A DNA stretch of 64,000 nt from Microbacterium oryzae (lineage in GTDB: Bacteria; Actinomycetota; Actinomycetes; Actinomycetales; Microbacteriaceae), in contig NZ_JAUEPM010000001.1 in assembly GCF_030406385.1 (NCBI RefSeq), positions 372,001 to 436,000 on the forward strand, in the 5' to 3' direction. Position numbers and translations under genes: made by a program. The notes beneath the pieces are model-generated. The model did no database searches and was not told where the DNA came from. It saw only the letters and a program-made list of their open reading frames with translations. Shown here in pieces: positions 1-8,988 of this stretch (positions are counted from its first letter, which is position 1; each line of letters starts with the position of its first letter).

Positions 1-1067
1 TCATCAACGTGCGCCGCTTCCAGCCGCGCGCGGAGGAGGTGCGGGTGATGGCCGAGCTCATCGGCCGTCGCGTGCACTTCAAGGACGGCAGCGGGTCGGC
101 GACGATCGAGGACGTCGCCATCGAGCCGAACCGGATCGGCGAGTGGTCGGTCGGGCAGCTCTTCCTGCGCAAGCCGAAGACCAGCGCGTCGCCGTTCGCG
201 AAGGGGCCGACGACGTTCGCGCCGTGGAGCCAGGTGCGCGAGCACCACACGCCCGGTGAGGCGCAGTCCGCCGAGCACCTCGCCGCCAGCTACGCCGAGC
301 TGCGCGCGGCCGACCTCGCTAACACCCTGCTCGATCTGCCGGAGGAGCGGATGATCGAGGTGGCCGAGGAGCTCTCCGACGACCGCCTCGCCGACGCCCT
401 CGAGGAGATGCCCGAGGAGGACCAGGTGCACATCCTCGAGAAGCTCGGCGACGCCCGTGCGGCGAACGTGCTCGACGCCATGGACCCCGACGACGCCGCC
501 GACCTCCTCGCCGAGCTCGCCCCGCAGCGCAGCGAGGAGCTCCTCGACCTCATGGAGCCCGAGGAGGCGGAGGACGTGCGCATGCTGCTGCGCTACGGCG
601 CCGACACCGCGGGCGGTCTCATGACGACCGAGCCGATCATCCTGCCGGCGGACGCGACCATCGCCGAGGCGCTCGCGCTCATCCGGCGCCACGAGCTGCA
701 CCCCGCCCTCGCCGCGAGCGTGTACGTCACGCTGCCGCCGTACGAGACCCCCACCGGCCGGTTCCTCGGCGCGGTGCACTTCCAGCGCATGCTCCGCTAC
801 CCTCCCCACGAGCGGATCGGCGCCATCCTCGACGACACCATCGAGGCCGTGCCGGTAACGGGCTCGGCGTCGGAGGTCGCGCGTCGGCTCGCGAGCTACG
901 ACCTCGTCGCGCTCCCCGTCACCGACGCCGCGCACCGGCTCGTCGGCGCGGTGACCGTCGACGACGTGCTCGACTACCTCCTGCCGGAGGACTGGCGCTC
1001 GCAGGACCCCGATGAGGAGATCCCGCGGAGTCCCGCGACCGGCTCGATCCCGACGGTGCGCCGGTGA
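1..1067 (+). CDS. MgtE N-terminal/CBS domain protein, 5'-truncated
   Basis: The frame is open to the window edge, so the true start lies upstream; the GTG at 9 is internal. A PRC-barrel-like segment (GRRVHFKDGSGSATIEDV) comes first, then MgtE-N helical repeats rich in acidic residues (LPEERMIEVAEELSDD, MDPDDAADLLAEL), then a CBS pair (GGLMTTEPIILPADATIAEA and a second repeat ending AVTVDDVLDYLLP). No membrane domain follows, so this is the soluble actinobacterial relative of the MgtE magnesium channel, perhaps a sensor rather than a transporter. It ends in a stop/start overlap with the DUF1003 gene, suggesting co-translation. Confidence 0.85.
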   Translation, partial: INVRRFQPRAEEVRVMAELIGRRVHFKDGSGSATIEDVAIEPNRIGEWSVGQLFLRKPKTSASPFAKGPTTFAPWSQVREHHTPGEAQSAEHLAASYAELRAADLANTLLDLPEERMIEVAEELSDDRLADALEEMPEEDQVHILEKLGDARAANVLDAMDPDDAADLLAELAPQRSEELLDLMEPEEAEDVRMLLRYGADTAGGLMTTEPIILPADATIAEALALIRRHELHPALAASVYVTLPPYETPTGRFLGAVHFQRMLRYPPHERIGAILDDTIEAVPVTGSASEVARRLASYDLVALPVTDAAHRLVGAVTVDDVLDYLLPEDWRSQDPDEEIPRSPATGSIPTVRR

Positions 1068-1594
1068 TGGCGCGGGCATCCGAGATGCGGGGCCGCCGCC
1101 CCCGCATCGACACCGCCTACGATGGCCGCGACCGCGACCGCTTTGGGCGCGCCACGGAGTGGATCGCGCGCGCGATGGGCACGCCGTGGTTCCTCATCGG
1201 GCTCACCCTGTTCTGCGCCGCGTGGATGGCCTGGAACTCCCTCATGCCGGAGGGCTGGCGCTTCGACTCCGCGGCCCTCGGCTTCACCGCGCTCACGCTC
1301 GTCCTGTCGCTGCAGGCGTCGTACGCGGCGCCCCTCATCCTGCTCGCACAGAACCGCCAGGACGACCGCGACCGCGTCGGCATGGAGCAGGATCGGCAGC
1401 GCGCCGAGCGGAACCTCGCCGACACCGAGTACCTCGCCCGCGAGATCGTGGCGCTGCGGATGGCCCTCACGGAGGTCGAGGAGCGGATGGTCTCGCGCGA
1501 TGTGCTGCGCGACGAGCTGCGCTCGCTGCTCGAGCGGCTCGACGAGCGGGATGGCCGCACGGACGCCGAGGACGAGGCTCGCGATGAGCGCTGA
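1067..1594 (+). CDS. DUF1003 family membrane protein
   Basis: This 175-residue protein has two hydrophobic helices (PWFLIGLTLFCAAWMAW and FTALTLVLSLQASYAAPLIL) and the DUF1003 signature around LLAQNRQDDRDR, followed by a charged helical tail with coiled-coil character. The ATG at 1067 overlaps the upstream stop (TGATG); a GTG at 1064 is an alternative. The biochemical role of DUF1003 is unknown. In actinobacteria it is commonly found between the MgtE-N/CBS gene and mrp, as here. Its last 11 bases overlap the start of mrp. Confidence 0.88.
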   Translation: MARASEMRGRRPRIDTAYDGRDRDRFGRATEWIARAMGTPWFLIGLTLFCAAWMAWNSLMPEGWRFDSAALGFTALTLVLSLQASYAAPLILLAQNRQDDRDRVGMEQDRQRAERNLADTEYLAREIVALRMALTEVEERMVSRDVLRDELRSLLERLDERDGRTDAEDEARDER

Positions 1595-2714
1595 GCAGGT
1601 CGTCGACGCCGTCCGCGCGGCCGTCGGCCGCGTGTCGGACCCGGAGCTGCGCCGGCCCCTGTCGGAGTTGGACATGGTGCGCGAGGTGCGCGCAGACGGC
1701 GACGCCGTGCGCGTGGAGATCGCCCTCACGATCGTCGGCTGCCCCGCGGCCGATCGGATTGAGCAGGACGTGCGCGCGGCGGCCGAGCGCGCAGCGGGAT
1801 CGACCCCGGTCGCGCTGGAGATCGGCGTCATGACGCCCACGCAGCGGAAGGCCCTCACCGAGCGCCTCCGCGGGAGCCGCGCCATGCCGTTCGGACCGGA
1901 CTCGCTCACGCGCGTCATCGCCGTCACCAGCGGCAAGGGCGGCGTCGGCAAGTCGACCGTGACGGCCAACCTCGCCGTCGCGCTCGCGCAGCACGGGCTG
2001 AAGGTGGGCCTCATCGACGCCGATGTGCACGGCTTCTCCATCCCCGCGCTCCTGGGGCTCTCCGTCGACGGCGTCGCTCCCTCGCCCACTCAGGTCGGCG
2101 ACCTCATCCTCCCGCCCGTCGCGCACGGCGTGAAGGCGATCTCGATCGGGATGTTCCTGCAGCGCCCCGACGAGGCGGTGGCGTGGCGTGGGCCGATGCT
2201 GCATCGCACCGTCCAGCAGTTCCTCACCGACGTGTTCTTCGGCGACATCGACGTGCTCCTCATCGACATGCCGCCCGGCACGGGCGACATCGCCATCTCG
2301 GTCGGTCAGCTCCTCCCGCACGCCGACGTGCTCGTCGTGACGACGCCGCAGGCCGCCGCGTCCGACGTCGCCGTGCGCAGCGGCCTGGTGGCGCGGCAGA
2401 CCGGGCAGAAGGTCATCGGCGTCATCGAGAACATGGCCGCGCTCACCCTTCCCGACGGCAGTTCGCTCGCGCTGTTCGGAGAGGGCGGCGGACAGGCCGT
2501 CGCGGCAGCGCTCTCCTCGGCGGAGGCGGAGGTGCCGCTGCTGGCATCCATCCCCCTCAGCCCCGCGCTGCGCCAGGGGGGCGATGCGGGCGACCCGGTC
2601 GTCGTGTCGCACCCGGACGATGCGGCCGCCCACGCGATCGCCGGCGTCGCGGCGCAGCTCGCCGCGGAGCCCCGGCGCCTGGCCGGTCGCCGCCTGCCGG
2701 TCTCGCTCGCCTGA
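1584..2714 (+). CDS. mrp: Mrp/NBP35-type iron-sulfur cluster carrier ATPase
   Basis: This 376-residue protein has an N-terminal MIP18/DUF59 domain (residues about 1-85) and a deviant Walker A P-loop ATPase (TSGKGGVGKSTVTANL near residue 115, DADVHGFSIPALLGL, MPPGTGDI). The family transfers Fe-S clusters to apo-proteins in the cytosol. The C-terminal CxxC that binds clusters in many Mrp proteins is missing: the expected stretch reads ENMAALTLPDGSSLALFGEG. I believe this Cys-less form is common in actinobacteria. The ATG at 1584 overlaps the DUF1003 gene, so the two are probably translationally coupled. Confidence 0.93.
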   Translation: MSAEQVVDAVRAAVGRVSDPELRRPLSELDMVREVRADGDAVRVEIALTIVGCPAADRIEQDVRAAAERAAGSTPVALEIGVMTPTQRKALTERLRGSRAMPFGPDSLTRVIAVTSGKGGVGKSTVTANLAVALAQHGLKVGLIDADVHGFSIPALLGLSVDGVAPSPTQVGDLILPPVAHGVKAISIGMFLQRPDEAVAWRGPMLHRTVQQFLTDVFFGDIDVLLIDMPPGTGDIAISVGQLLPHADVLVVTTPQAAASDVAVRSGLVARQTGQKVIGVIENMAALTLPDGSSLALFGEGGGQAVAAALSSAEAEVPLLASIPLSPALRQGGDAGDPVVVSHPDDAAAHAIAGVAAQLAAEPRRLAGRRLPVSLA

Positions 2715-2752
2715 GGCGCGCGAGGGAGCGTCGTTGCGGCCGTCAGACCGGG

Positions 2753-3118
2753 TCAGGTGGCTTCGGCGTCGAACGGCGGGGGCGCGTCGGCCGTGAACGT
2801 GCGCCGTGCGAGCGGGGTGGTCCGCCGCACCGCGGTCTTCGTCGGCGCGGGGGCAGGCGGCGCATCGTCGAGGAGGGCCTCGCGGATGATGCGACGCGGG
2901 TCGTACTGACGCGGATCGAGCTTGCGCCAATCCACGTCGTCGAGGTCTTCGCCCATCTCGTCCTTGACGCGCGTGCGCGCACCCTGCACCCACTCGCGCG
3001 TGCGCCGGGTGAACTGCGCGAGGGCCTCCGCGTACCGGGGCAGCCGCTCGGGACCGATGATCAGGGCGGCGATCACGCCGATCACCATCACCTTCTCGAT
3101 GGTCAGCCCGAAGAACAT
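2753..3118 (-). CDS. tatB: Sec-independent translocase subunit TatB
   Basis: This 121-residue protein has one N-terminal membrane helix (EKVMVIGVIAALIIGPERLP) with the conserved hinge motif GPERLP, then an amphipathic basic helix (FTRRTREWVQGARTRVKDEM) and an acidic/proline-rich tail. TatB recognises twin-arginine signal peptides together with TatC; the PhoX homologue in this window is a likely client. The ATG at 3118 was chosen because the family starts MFFGL just before the helix. It converges on mrp with a 38-bp gap. tatA and tatC are not in the window. Confidence 0.92.
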   Translation of the reverse strand: MFFGLTIEKVMVIGVIAALIIGPERLPRYAEALAQFTRRTREWVQGARTRVKDEMGEDLDDVDWRKLDPRQYDPRRIIREALLDDAPPAPAPTKTAVRRTTPLARRTFTADAPPPFDAEAT

Positions 3119-3193
3119 GATCACAGCGTACCGGGCAGACGTGGGATAGCCCTGGCGTGGCACGTAGGCTGGAGGGATCGTCAGGAGGAACCC

Positions 3194-3829
3194 ATGAGCG
3201 AACTGGACGCCGTCGCGCGCTTCGCCCGCGAGACCGTCGTGGAACCCGACCACATCGCTCGCGCGCGTCAGCACGCGCTCGAGCTCGGCGCCGCGCCCAT
3301 CAGCGCCGCCGTGGGCGCGCAGTGCGCGGTCGTCGCCGCCGCCACCGGCGCCCGTGCGATCATCGAGATCGGCACCGGCGCGGGAGTCTCCGGCCTGTGG
3401 ATGCTGCACGGCGCCCCGCGCGCGGTGCTGACCACCATCGACAACGAGCCGGAGCACCTCTCCGCCGCGCGCGAGGCCTTCCAGCACGCGCGCGTGCCCA
3501 TGGCGCGCGCGCGTCTCATCACCGGGCGCGCATCCGACGTGCTCCCCCGCATGAACGATGCGGCATACGACATCGTCCTCATCGACGCCGATGCGGCGAA
3601 TGTCATCGACTACGTCGAGCACGGCCTGCGCCTGGCCCGGCCGGGCGGCACGGTCCTCGTGCCCCGTGTCCTCAACGGCGGGCGCGTGGCGGACCCCGTG
3701 CAGCGCGACCCGATCACGCGCAGCTACCGCACCCTGCTGCAGGAGACGCAGGCGTCGCCCGCGGTCATCGCCGCGCTCTCCACGGTCGAGGAAGGGCTCC
3801 TGCAGCTGTACGTGTCCTCCCGGGCATGA
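3194..3829 (+). CDS. O-methyltransferase (SAM-dependent, COMT-like)
   Basis: This 211-residue protein has a class I SAM-binding core: motif I is IEIGTGAGVSGLWML near residue 57, an acidic post-I position follows at TTIDNEPEHL, and DIVLIDADAANVIDYVEHGL supplies the metal/substrate region. It resembles family 3 O-methyltransferases (caffeoyl-CoA type), which often act on catechols, but the substrate cannot be read from sequence. The ATG at 3194 is preceded by a strong Shine-Dalgarno sequence (AGGAGGAA, 3183-3190). A TAGGCT box at 3165-3170 is a plausible -10 for a short-leader transcript. It is divergent from tatB. Confidence 0.9.
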   Translation: MSELDAVARFARETVVEPDHIARARQHALELGAAPISAAVGAQCAVVAAATGARAIIEIGTGAGVSGLWMLHGAPRAVLTTIDNEPEHLSAAREAFQHARVPMARARLITGRASDVLPRMNDAAYDIVLIDADAANVIDYVEHGLRLARPGGTVLVPRVLNGGRVADPVQRDPITRSYRTLLQETQASPAVIAALSTVEEGLLQLYVSSRA

Positions 3830-3831
3830 GA

Positions 3832-3876
3832 AGAGCGGATGGCCGATGTCGTCTCGCGACTCCGGCCATCCGCTCT
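3832..3876. terminator. Bidirectional intrinsic terminator
   Basis: A perfect 14-bp inverted repeat (AGAGCGGATGGCCG at 3832-3845, its complement at 3863-3876) surrounds a 17-nt loop between the convergent O-methyltransferase and DUF3117 genes. There is no clear U-tract on either strand, as is usual in high-GC actinobacteria. Confidence 0.7.
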
Positions 3877-3889
3877 GGATCGTGCTGGG

Positions 3890-4060
3890 CTAGGCGTTCA
3901 CGACGTCGCCCAGGACGCCGTACAGCTCCCGAGCCTCCTCGTCATTGACGGAGACGACCAGGCGCCCGCCCCCCTCGAGCGGGACGCGCACGATGATGAG
4001 GCGCCCCTCCTTCACGGCCTCCATGGGTCCGTCTCCGGTTCTCGGCTTCATCGCTGCCAT
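3890..4060 (-). CDS. DUF3117 small protein
   Basis: This 56-residue protein carries the near-invariant actinobacterial signature KPRTGDGPMEAVKEGR followed by two beta-strand-like segments (LIIVRVPLEGGGRLVVSV) and an acidic helix. The ATG at 4060 fits the family length (about 55 residues) and has an AAAGGAT Shine-Dalgarno; longer in-frame starts would add an unconserved leader. A TAAACT box at 4093-4098 on the minus strand could be the -10 of a short-leader promoter. The function is unknown. It converges on the O-methyltransferase gene. Confidence 0.92.
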   Translation of the reverse strand: MAAMKPRTGDGPMEAVKEGRLIIVRVPLEGGGRLVVSVNDEEARELYGVLGDVVNA

Positions 4061-4153
4061 CGCGGCATCCTTTCCGTTGTGGTCAGGTGTCCAGTTTATC
4101 GGTCGCGGGCGCGCTCTCACGACAATCGCGTCCGTCCGGCTCGGCGCGGCACG

Positions 4154-5380
4154 TCACGGGATGAGCCAGAACGTGTTCCCGAGGCCGTACATGCCGTGGA
4201 TCCACGCGCACTGACCGACGAGGCACAGCGCGAGCACGACCGCTCGGAGCGCGCGGGAGCGCGGCCACGCGAGCAGCGCGCAGGCGAGGGGCGCGAGCGG
4301 CAGGAGCAGGCGGAAGACGCTGGACTGCGGGAAGAACACGGCCAGGAGATAGACGACATACGCCGCGCCCCACAGCGACAGCACCGCGCCGGCTCGACGC
4401 GCTCCCCACAGGATGGCCGCGGTCGCGACGACGACGAGCGCCGCCAACAGTGCATACCCGGCCCCGACGGGGATGCCCCAGATCTCCGCCCACACGGCGG
4501 CGGCCTGCGGCCATCCGGTGAAGGGCGTGAAGCCGCCGTCGTCGCCGGTCCACCCGCGGCGCCACGCGAGCTCGGTCTCGAGGTAGGCGTCGGGCTCGCC
4601 GGTGACCACGCCCGCGATGCGCGGCCACGCGAAGCCCGCAGCCGTCGCGAGCGCGCCCAGCGCGAGGATGTGGCCGACCTCCGCGCGCGCTGGACCGCCC
4701 ATCCTCCGGCGCACGGCGGGGACGAGTCGCCACAGCCCGTAGAGGCCGATGAGGAGCGCGAGCGCGAGCACGCCCGGACGCGTGAAGCCCATCACCGGGA
4801 TGAGCAGGTACAGCCAGCCCCATCGGCGGCGCTCGACGCAGAGGAGGGCCGCGATGAGGAGAGCCAGGAAGAGCGACTCCGCGTACCCCACCTGGAACAG
4901 GGCGGCCAGCGGCCCCGCCGCGAGGAGCACGACGCCCCACGTGGCGCGGTCCTCGTCGAGGCGCGCGCGCAGCAGCGCATGCAGGGCGAGGCACGCGCCG
5001 TACCCGGCGGCGAGCGACACCAGCACGGCGCCCACCCACCAGGCGGCGAACACGGCGCCGACCAGCGCGGCGAGCCAGGCGTAGAGCGGCAGGAACGCCC
5101 ACGCGTTCTCCGCCACGTCTCCCGTGTCCGTCAGCGGCAGGTCCGTCGGGTATCCGCTCGCCGCGACGGACCAGTACCACTGGGCGTCCCAGCCGAGGAT
5201 GTAGTCGACGAGACCGGGATCCGGACCGTAGCGCGAATCCGGCGGCGACGCCTGCGCGACGAGGAGCATGATGCCCGTCGTCACCAGCCGCGCGACGAGG
5301 TAGATCGCGGCGACGCGGACGGGCGCGGGCCATGCCCGCACGTCCCGCAGGCGCGATCGGGTCAGCCGGCCGTCAGCCAC
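4154..5380 (-). CDS. PIG-V-like membrane mannosyltransferase
   Basis: This protein of about 408 residues has at least nine hydrophobic segments. Near the N-terminus LGWDAQWYWSVAASGYP resembles the WD(A/G)xWY motif of PIG-V/GPI-mannosyltransferase-2-like GT-C enzymes, with the acidic residue in the first extracytoplasmic loop. Bacterial members use polyprenyl-phosphate sugar donors at the outer membrane face, so mannolipid or glycoprotein synthesis is a reasonable inference. The GTG at 5380 overlaps the end of dapE by 19 bases, suggesting coupling; a GTG at 5341 is an alternative start. No other glycan genes are adjacent. Confidence 0.75.
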   Translation of the reverse strand: MADGRLTRSRLRDVRAWPAPVRVAAIYLVARLVTTGIMLLVAQASPPDSRYGPDPGLVDYILGWDAQWYWSVAASGYPTDLPLTDTGDVAENAWAFLPLYAWLAALVGAVFAAWWVGAVLVSLAAGYGACLALHALLRARLDEDRATWGVVLLAAGPLAALFQVGYAESLFLALLIAALLCVERRRWGWLYLLIPVMGFTRPGVLALALLIGLYGLWRLVPAVRRRMGGPARAEVGHILALGALATAAGFAWPRIAGVVTGEPDAYLETELAWRRGWTGDDGGFTPFTGWPQAAAVWAEIWGIPVGAGYALLAALVVVATAAILWGARRAGAVLSLWGAAYVVYLLAVFFPQSSVFRLLLPLAPLACALLAWPRSRALRAVVLALCLVGQCAWIHGMYGLGNTFWLIP

Positions 5381-6438
5381 GCGCGCAGGCTCCGCTCCAC
5401 GCTCTCGATCTGCGCGACCGCGACGCGCTCCTCGTCGTGGTGCGCGAGGCTCGGGTCGCCGGGACCGTAGTTCACCGCGGGCACCCCCAGCGCGGAGAAG
5501 CGCGCGACGTCGGTCCAGCCGTACTTCGGGCGGGGCTCGGCGCCGACGGCACGGACGAACTCCTGCGCGATGGGCGCATCGAGACCCGGACGCGCGCCCT
5601 CGGCCAGGTCGGTGACCTCCACCTCGAATCCCTCGAGCACCTCCCGCACGTGGGCCACCGCCTCCTCGCCGGAGCGGCTGGGGGCGAATCGGAAGTTCAC
5701 CTCGACCTCGCAGGCGTCGGGGATGACGTTGCCCGCCACGCCGCCGGAGATCCTCACGGCGTTCAGGCCCTCCCGGTAGGCGAGGCCGTCGACGACGATC
5801 TCCTGCGGCTCGTACGCCGCGAGCCGCGCGAGCACGGGAGCGGCCGCGTGGATGGCGTTCTCGCCCATCCACGCCCTGGCCGAGTGCGCGCGCCGTCCGT
5901 GCGTGCGCACGACGACGCGGAGGGTGCCGTTGCAGCCGCCCTCCACCTGCCCGTTCGACGGCTCGCCGAGGATCGCGAAGTCGCCGGCGAACAGGTCGGG
6001 TCGGCTCGCGGTCAGACGCGTGAGCCCGCTGCGCGAGGCATCGACCTCCTCGTGGTCGTACCAGATCCACGTCACGTCGACGACGGGGTCGGCGAGTTCG
6101 GCGGCGAGCTTCAGCTGCACCGCGGTCCCGGCCTTCATGTCGACGGTGCCGCGCCCCCAGATGAACGCCTCGCCGTCGATCTCGACGTCGCGGGTGGGGA
6201 GGTTCGCGTTCACCGGTACGGTGTCGATGTGCCCGGCGATGACCACGCGCTGCGCACGCCCGAGGTCGGTCCGGGCCACGATGGTGTCGCCGTCGCGATG
6301 CACCTCGAGGTGCGGCAGCGGGCGGATGGCCGCCTCGATCGCGTCGGCGAGCGCGCGCTCGTCGTCGGAGACGCTCGGGATGTCGCAGATCGCCCGGGTG
6401 ATGTCGGCGGCGGAGGAGGACAGATCGAGCGTCGGCAT
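5362..6438 (-). CDS. dapE: Succinyl-diaminopimelate desuccinylase
   Basis: This 358-residue M20 metallohydrolase hydrolyses N-succinyl-LL-2,6-diaminopimelate to LL-DAP and succinate. Metal ligands are visible: H70 and D100 (AGHIDTVP, GRGTVDMKAG), the catalytic/metal Glu pair at YDHEEVDASRSG (about 130-131) and E159 (LGEPSNGQVEGGCNGTLR). The dimerisation-domain His is in GRRAHSARAWMGENAIH. A TAGACT box lies 7 nt before the ATG, predicting a leaderless transcript. It is divergent from dapD, which catalyses an earlier step of the same branch. Confidence 0.93.
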   Translation of the reverse strand: MPTLDLSSSAADITRAICDIPSVSDDERALADAIEAAIRPLPHLEVHRDGDTIVARTDLGRAQRVVIAGHIDTVPVNANLPTRDVEIDGEAFIWGRGTVDMKAGTAVQLKLAAELADPVVDVTWIWYDHEEVDASRSGLTRLTASRPDLFAGDFAILGEPSNGQVEGGCNGTLRVVVRTHGRRAHSARAWMGENAIHAAAPVLARLAAYEPQEIVVDGLAYREGLNAVRISGGVAGNVIPDACEVEVNFRFAPSRSGEEAVAHVREVLEGFEVEVTDLAEGARPGLDAPIAQEFVRAVGAEPRPKYGWTDVARFSALGVPAVNYGPGDPSLAHHDEERVAVAQIESVERSLRAWLTAG

Positions 6439-6445
6439 GGCGTCG

Positions 6446-6451
6446 AGTCTA
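6446..6451 (-). promoter_or_regulatory. -10 box of dapE (leaderless)
   Basis: TAGACT on the minus strand ends 7 nt before the dapE ATG, placing the predicted start site at the codon itself. No good -35 is evident. Confidence 0.5.
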
Positions 6452-6486
6452 GTCAGGGGCCATCCTGGCCGCCGCCGCCCGCCCGA

Positions 6487-6492
6487 TAGCCT
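6487..6492 (+). promoter_or_regulatory. -10 box of dapD (leaderless)
   Basis: TAGCCT followed by exactly 6 nt and then the dapD ATG at 6499. The 60-bp dapE-dapD gap thus carries back-to-back promoters. Confidence 0.55.
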
Positions 6493-6498
6493 GGAGGC

Positions 6499-7446
6499 AT
6501 GAGCGATGAACGAAGGGTCTGGGGCATCGGCCTCGCGACGGTCGCCGGCGACGGCACCGTCCTCGACACGTGGTACCGCGATCTCGGCACGGGCGCGGCG
6601 GGCGAGACCGCCGGCGCCCTCGAGCGCCTCGCGGGTCTCGCAGGCGGGGATGAGCGCCGCGCGGTCTCGACCGAGCCGGTGAGCATCGAGATCGACCTCG
6701 ATGCGGCGCCCGCGTCGACTGCCGACGCGTACCTGCGGCTGCACGCCCTGTCGCACCGCCTCGTGCGCCCCAACGAGCTGAATCTCGACGGCATCTTCGC
6801 GCACCTTCCGAACGTCGCCTGGACGAACGCGGGCCCCATGCGACCGGAGGACCTCACGCGTCTGCGTCCCGCGCTCCAGCGCGCCGGCATCCAGGTGCAG
6901 TCCCTGGACAAGTTCCCGCGGCTGACGGACTACGTGCTGCCCCCGGGCGTGCGCATCGCCGACGCCTCGCGCGTGCGCCTGGGCGCGCACCTCTCCCCCG
7001 GCACCACCGTGATGCACGAGGGCTTCGTGAACTTCAACGCCGGCACCCTCGGCGCCTCGATGGTCGAGGGCCGCATCTCGCAGGGCGTCGTCGTCGGCGA
7101 CGGCAGCGACATCGGCGGCGGCGCCTCGGTCATGGGCACGCTCTCCGGCGGCGGCACGCACCGGGTGTCGATCGGCGCGCGCACCCTGCTCGGCGCGAAC
7201 GCCGGCATCGGCATCTCACTCGGCGACGACTGCGTGGTGGAGGCGGGTCTGTACGTCACCGCCGGTACGAAGGTCGCGCTCGTCGACGAGGCGCCCACTG
7301 CGGATGGCCGCCCGCGCTTCGTGAAGGCCGCGACGCTGCACGGCTCCCACGGGCTGCTGTTCCTGCGCAACTCGACCACCGGGGCCGTGGAGGTGCGCCG
7401 TCGTCGTGGCGCCGGCGCGACCCTCAACGAGGCGCTGCACGCCTGA
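6499..7446 (+). CDS. dapD: Tetrahydrodipicolinate N-succinyltransferase
   Basis: This 315-residue protein matches the actinobacterial DapD type. It transfers succinate from succinyl-CoA to tetrahydrodipicolinate, the first step of the succinylase branch to lysine and meso-DAP. The N-terminal half is alpha/beta, and from about residue 150 the left-handed beta-helix appears as hexapeptide-like turns ([55 protein letters not shown]). The start is fixed by the TAGCCT box 6 nt upstream. It ends in a strong shared terminator with gltA. Confidence 0.93.
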   Translation: MSDERRVWGIGLATVAGDGTVLDTWYRDLGTGAAGETAGALERLAGLAGGDERRAVSTEPVSIEIDLDAAPASTADAYLRLHALSHRLVRPNELNLDGIFAHLPNVAWTNAGPMRPEDLTRLRPALQRAGIQVQSLDKFPRLTDYVLPPGVRIADASRVRLGAHLSPGTTVMHEGFVNFNAGTLGASMVEGRISQGVVVGDGSDIGGGASVMGTLSGGGTHRVSIGARTLLGANAGIGISLGDDCVVEAGLYVTAGTKVALVDEAPTADGRPRFVKAATLHGSHGLLFLRNSTTGAVEVRRRRGAGATLNEALHA

Positions 7447-7459
7447 TCGCACGGCGGGT

Positions 7460-7503
7460 GCAGCAGAGCCGGTCCCGGGAGATCCTGGGACCGGCTCTGC
7501 TGC
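7460..7503. terminator. Bidirectional terminator dapD/gltA
   Basis: A perfect 17-bp inverted repeat (arms 7460-7476 and 7487-7503) with a 10-nt loop lies between the convergent dapD and gltA stop codons. It can serve both transcripts. Confidence 0.85.
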
Positions 7504-7515
7504 TTCAGGGGCGTG

Positions 7516-8811
7516 TCACGCCGACGGGTACTGCCGCTCCGTCGCTCCGGTGAACAGCTGCTGCGGGCGCCCGATCTTCGTCTTCGGGTCGAGCGCGAGC
7601 TCGCGCCAGTGCGCGAGCCAGCCCGGCAGGCGCCCCATCGCGAACAGCACGGTGAACATGCGCGTGGGGAAGCCCATCGCCTTGTAGATGACACCCGTGT
7701 AGAAGTCGACGTTCGGGTACAGGCGACGCTCGCGGAAGTAGTCGTCCTGGAGGGCGATCTCCTCGAGCTCCTTCGCGAGGTCGAGGAGCGGGTCGGTGAC
7801 GCCGAGCGCGGTGAGCACCTCGTCGGCCGATTCCTTCACGAGCTTCGCGCGCGGGTCGTAGTTCTTGTAGACGCGGTGTCCGAAGCCCATGAGCTTCACG
7901 CCGTCTTCCTTGTTCTTCACGCGCTCGACGAAGCGCTGCACGCCCTGACCCGAGTCGCGGATCTGCGCCAGCATCTTGAGCACGGCCTCGTTGGCGCCGC
8001 CGTGCAGCGGGCCGGAGAGCGCGTGGATGCCCGCGGAGACCGACGCGAACTGGTCCGCGCCCGTGGAGCCGACCAGGCGCACGGTCGATGTGGACGCGTT
8101 CTGCTCGTGGTCCTCGTGGAGGATGAGCAGGCGCTCGAGTGCCCGCGACATCACCGGGTTCACCTCGTACGGCTCGCTCATGACGCCGAAGTTCAGGCGG
8201 AGGAAGTTGTCGACGAAGCTCAGCGAGTTGTCCGGGTACAGGAACGCCTGCCCGATCGACTTCTTGTGCGCGTACGCCGCGATGACGGGCAGCTTCGCGA
8301 GCAGGCGGACGATGTTGAGCTCGACGTGCTCGGGGTTGGCCGGGTCGGACTGGTGCTCGTAGTAGGTCGAGAGCGCCGAGACCGCCGACGACAGCACCGC
8401 CATCGGGTGCGCGCGGTCGGGCAGCGCGGAGAAGAAGCGCTTGAGGTCCTCGTGCAGCAGCGTGTGACGGCGGATGCGCTCGTCGAAGTCCGCGAGCTCG
8501 GCCGCGCTCGGCAGCTCGCCGTAGATGAGCAGCCACGCGACCTCGAGGAAGTTCGAGTTCTTCGCGAGCTGGTCGATGGGATAGCCCCGGTAGCGCAGGA
8601 TGCCCTGGTCGCCGTCGATGTACGTCACGGCGGACTGCGTCGAGGCCGTGTTCACGAACCCGTAGTCGAGGGTCGTGTGGCCGGTCTGACGCATGAGCGT
8701 CGAGATGTCGATGCTGGGAAGTCCCGAGCTGCCCTGCAGGACCGGGAACTCAGCCGTCCTGTCGCCGATCGTGAGGGTGGCCTTATCGGCCGGGATTCCC
8801 GCGTCGCTCAC
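7516..8811 (-). CDS. gltA: Citrate synthase
   Basis: This 431-residue enzyme condenses oxaloacetate and acetyl-CoA in the TCA cycle. The catalytic triad is visible: H270 in SGPLHGGANEAV, H312 in GFGHRVYKNYDP and D369 in NVDFYTGVIYKAMG. Length and N-terminal beta domain (LTIGDRTAEFPVLQGSSG) match the type II hexameric bacterial enzyme. The GTG at 8811 has an AGGAGG Shine-Dalgarno 4 nt upstream. The 177-bp gap to dapC holds a TAGGCT box, implying its own promoter and a leader of about 100 nt. Confidence 0.95.
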   Translation of the reverse strand: MSDAGIPADKATLTIGDRTAEFPVLQGSSGLPSIDISTLMRQTGHTTLDYGFVNTASTQSAVTYIDGDQGILRYRGYPIDQLAKNSNFLEVAWLLIYGELPSAAELADFDERIRRHTLLHEDLKRFFSALPDRAHPMAVLSSAVSALSTYYEHQSDPANPEHVELNIVRLLAKLPVIAAYAHKKSIGQAFLYPDNSLSFVDNFLRLNFGVMSEPYEVNPVMSRALERLLILHEDHEQNASTSTVRLVGSTGADQFASVSAGIHALSGPLHGGANEAVLKMLAQIRDSGQGVQRFVERVKNKEDGVKLMGFGHRVYKNYDPRAKLVKESADEVLTALGVTDPLLDLAKELEEIALQDDYFRERRLYPNVDFYTGVIYKAMGFPTRMFTVLFAMGRLPGWLAHWRELALDPKTKIGRPQQLFTGATERQYPSA

Positions 8812-8923
8812 AGCGCCTCCTGGCGGATCGTCTTCGCGACTTGTCTGTCGCCTGGATCTCGTTCGGCCACCGATCGGCAGCCCGGCACATGCTCGGTCGA
8901 GTGCGCGAACGCTGTGCCACTAC

Positions 8924-8929
8924 AGCCTA
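8924..8929 (-). promoter_or_regulatory. Probable -10 box of gltA
   Basis: TAGGCT on the minus strand in the dapC-gltA gap. The start site would be near 8917, giving a leader of about 105 nt with a strong AGGAGG ribosome site at its end. The -35 is weak. Confidence 0.4.
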
Positions 8930-8988
8930 ACGGTCGTGTCACCCACCTGCGAAAACGCCCAAAGGATGGCTCGCCCCGTGAAGGAAAC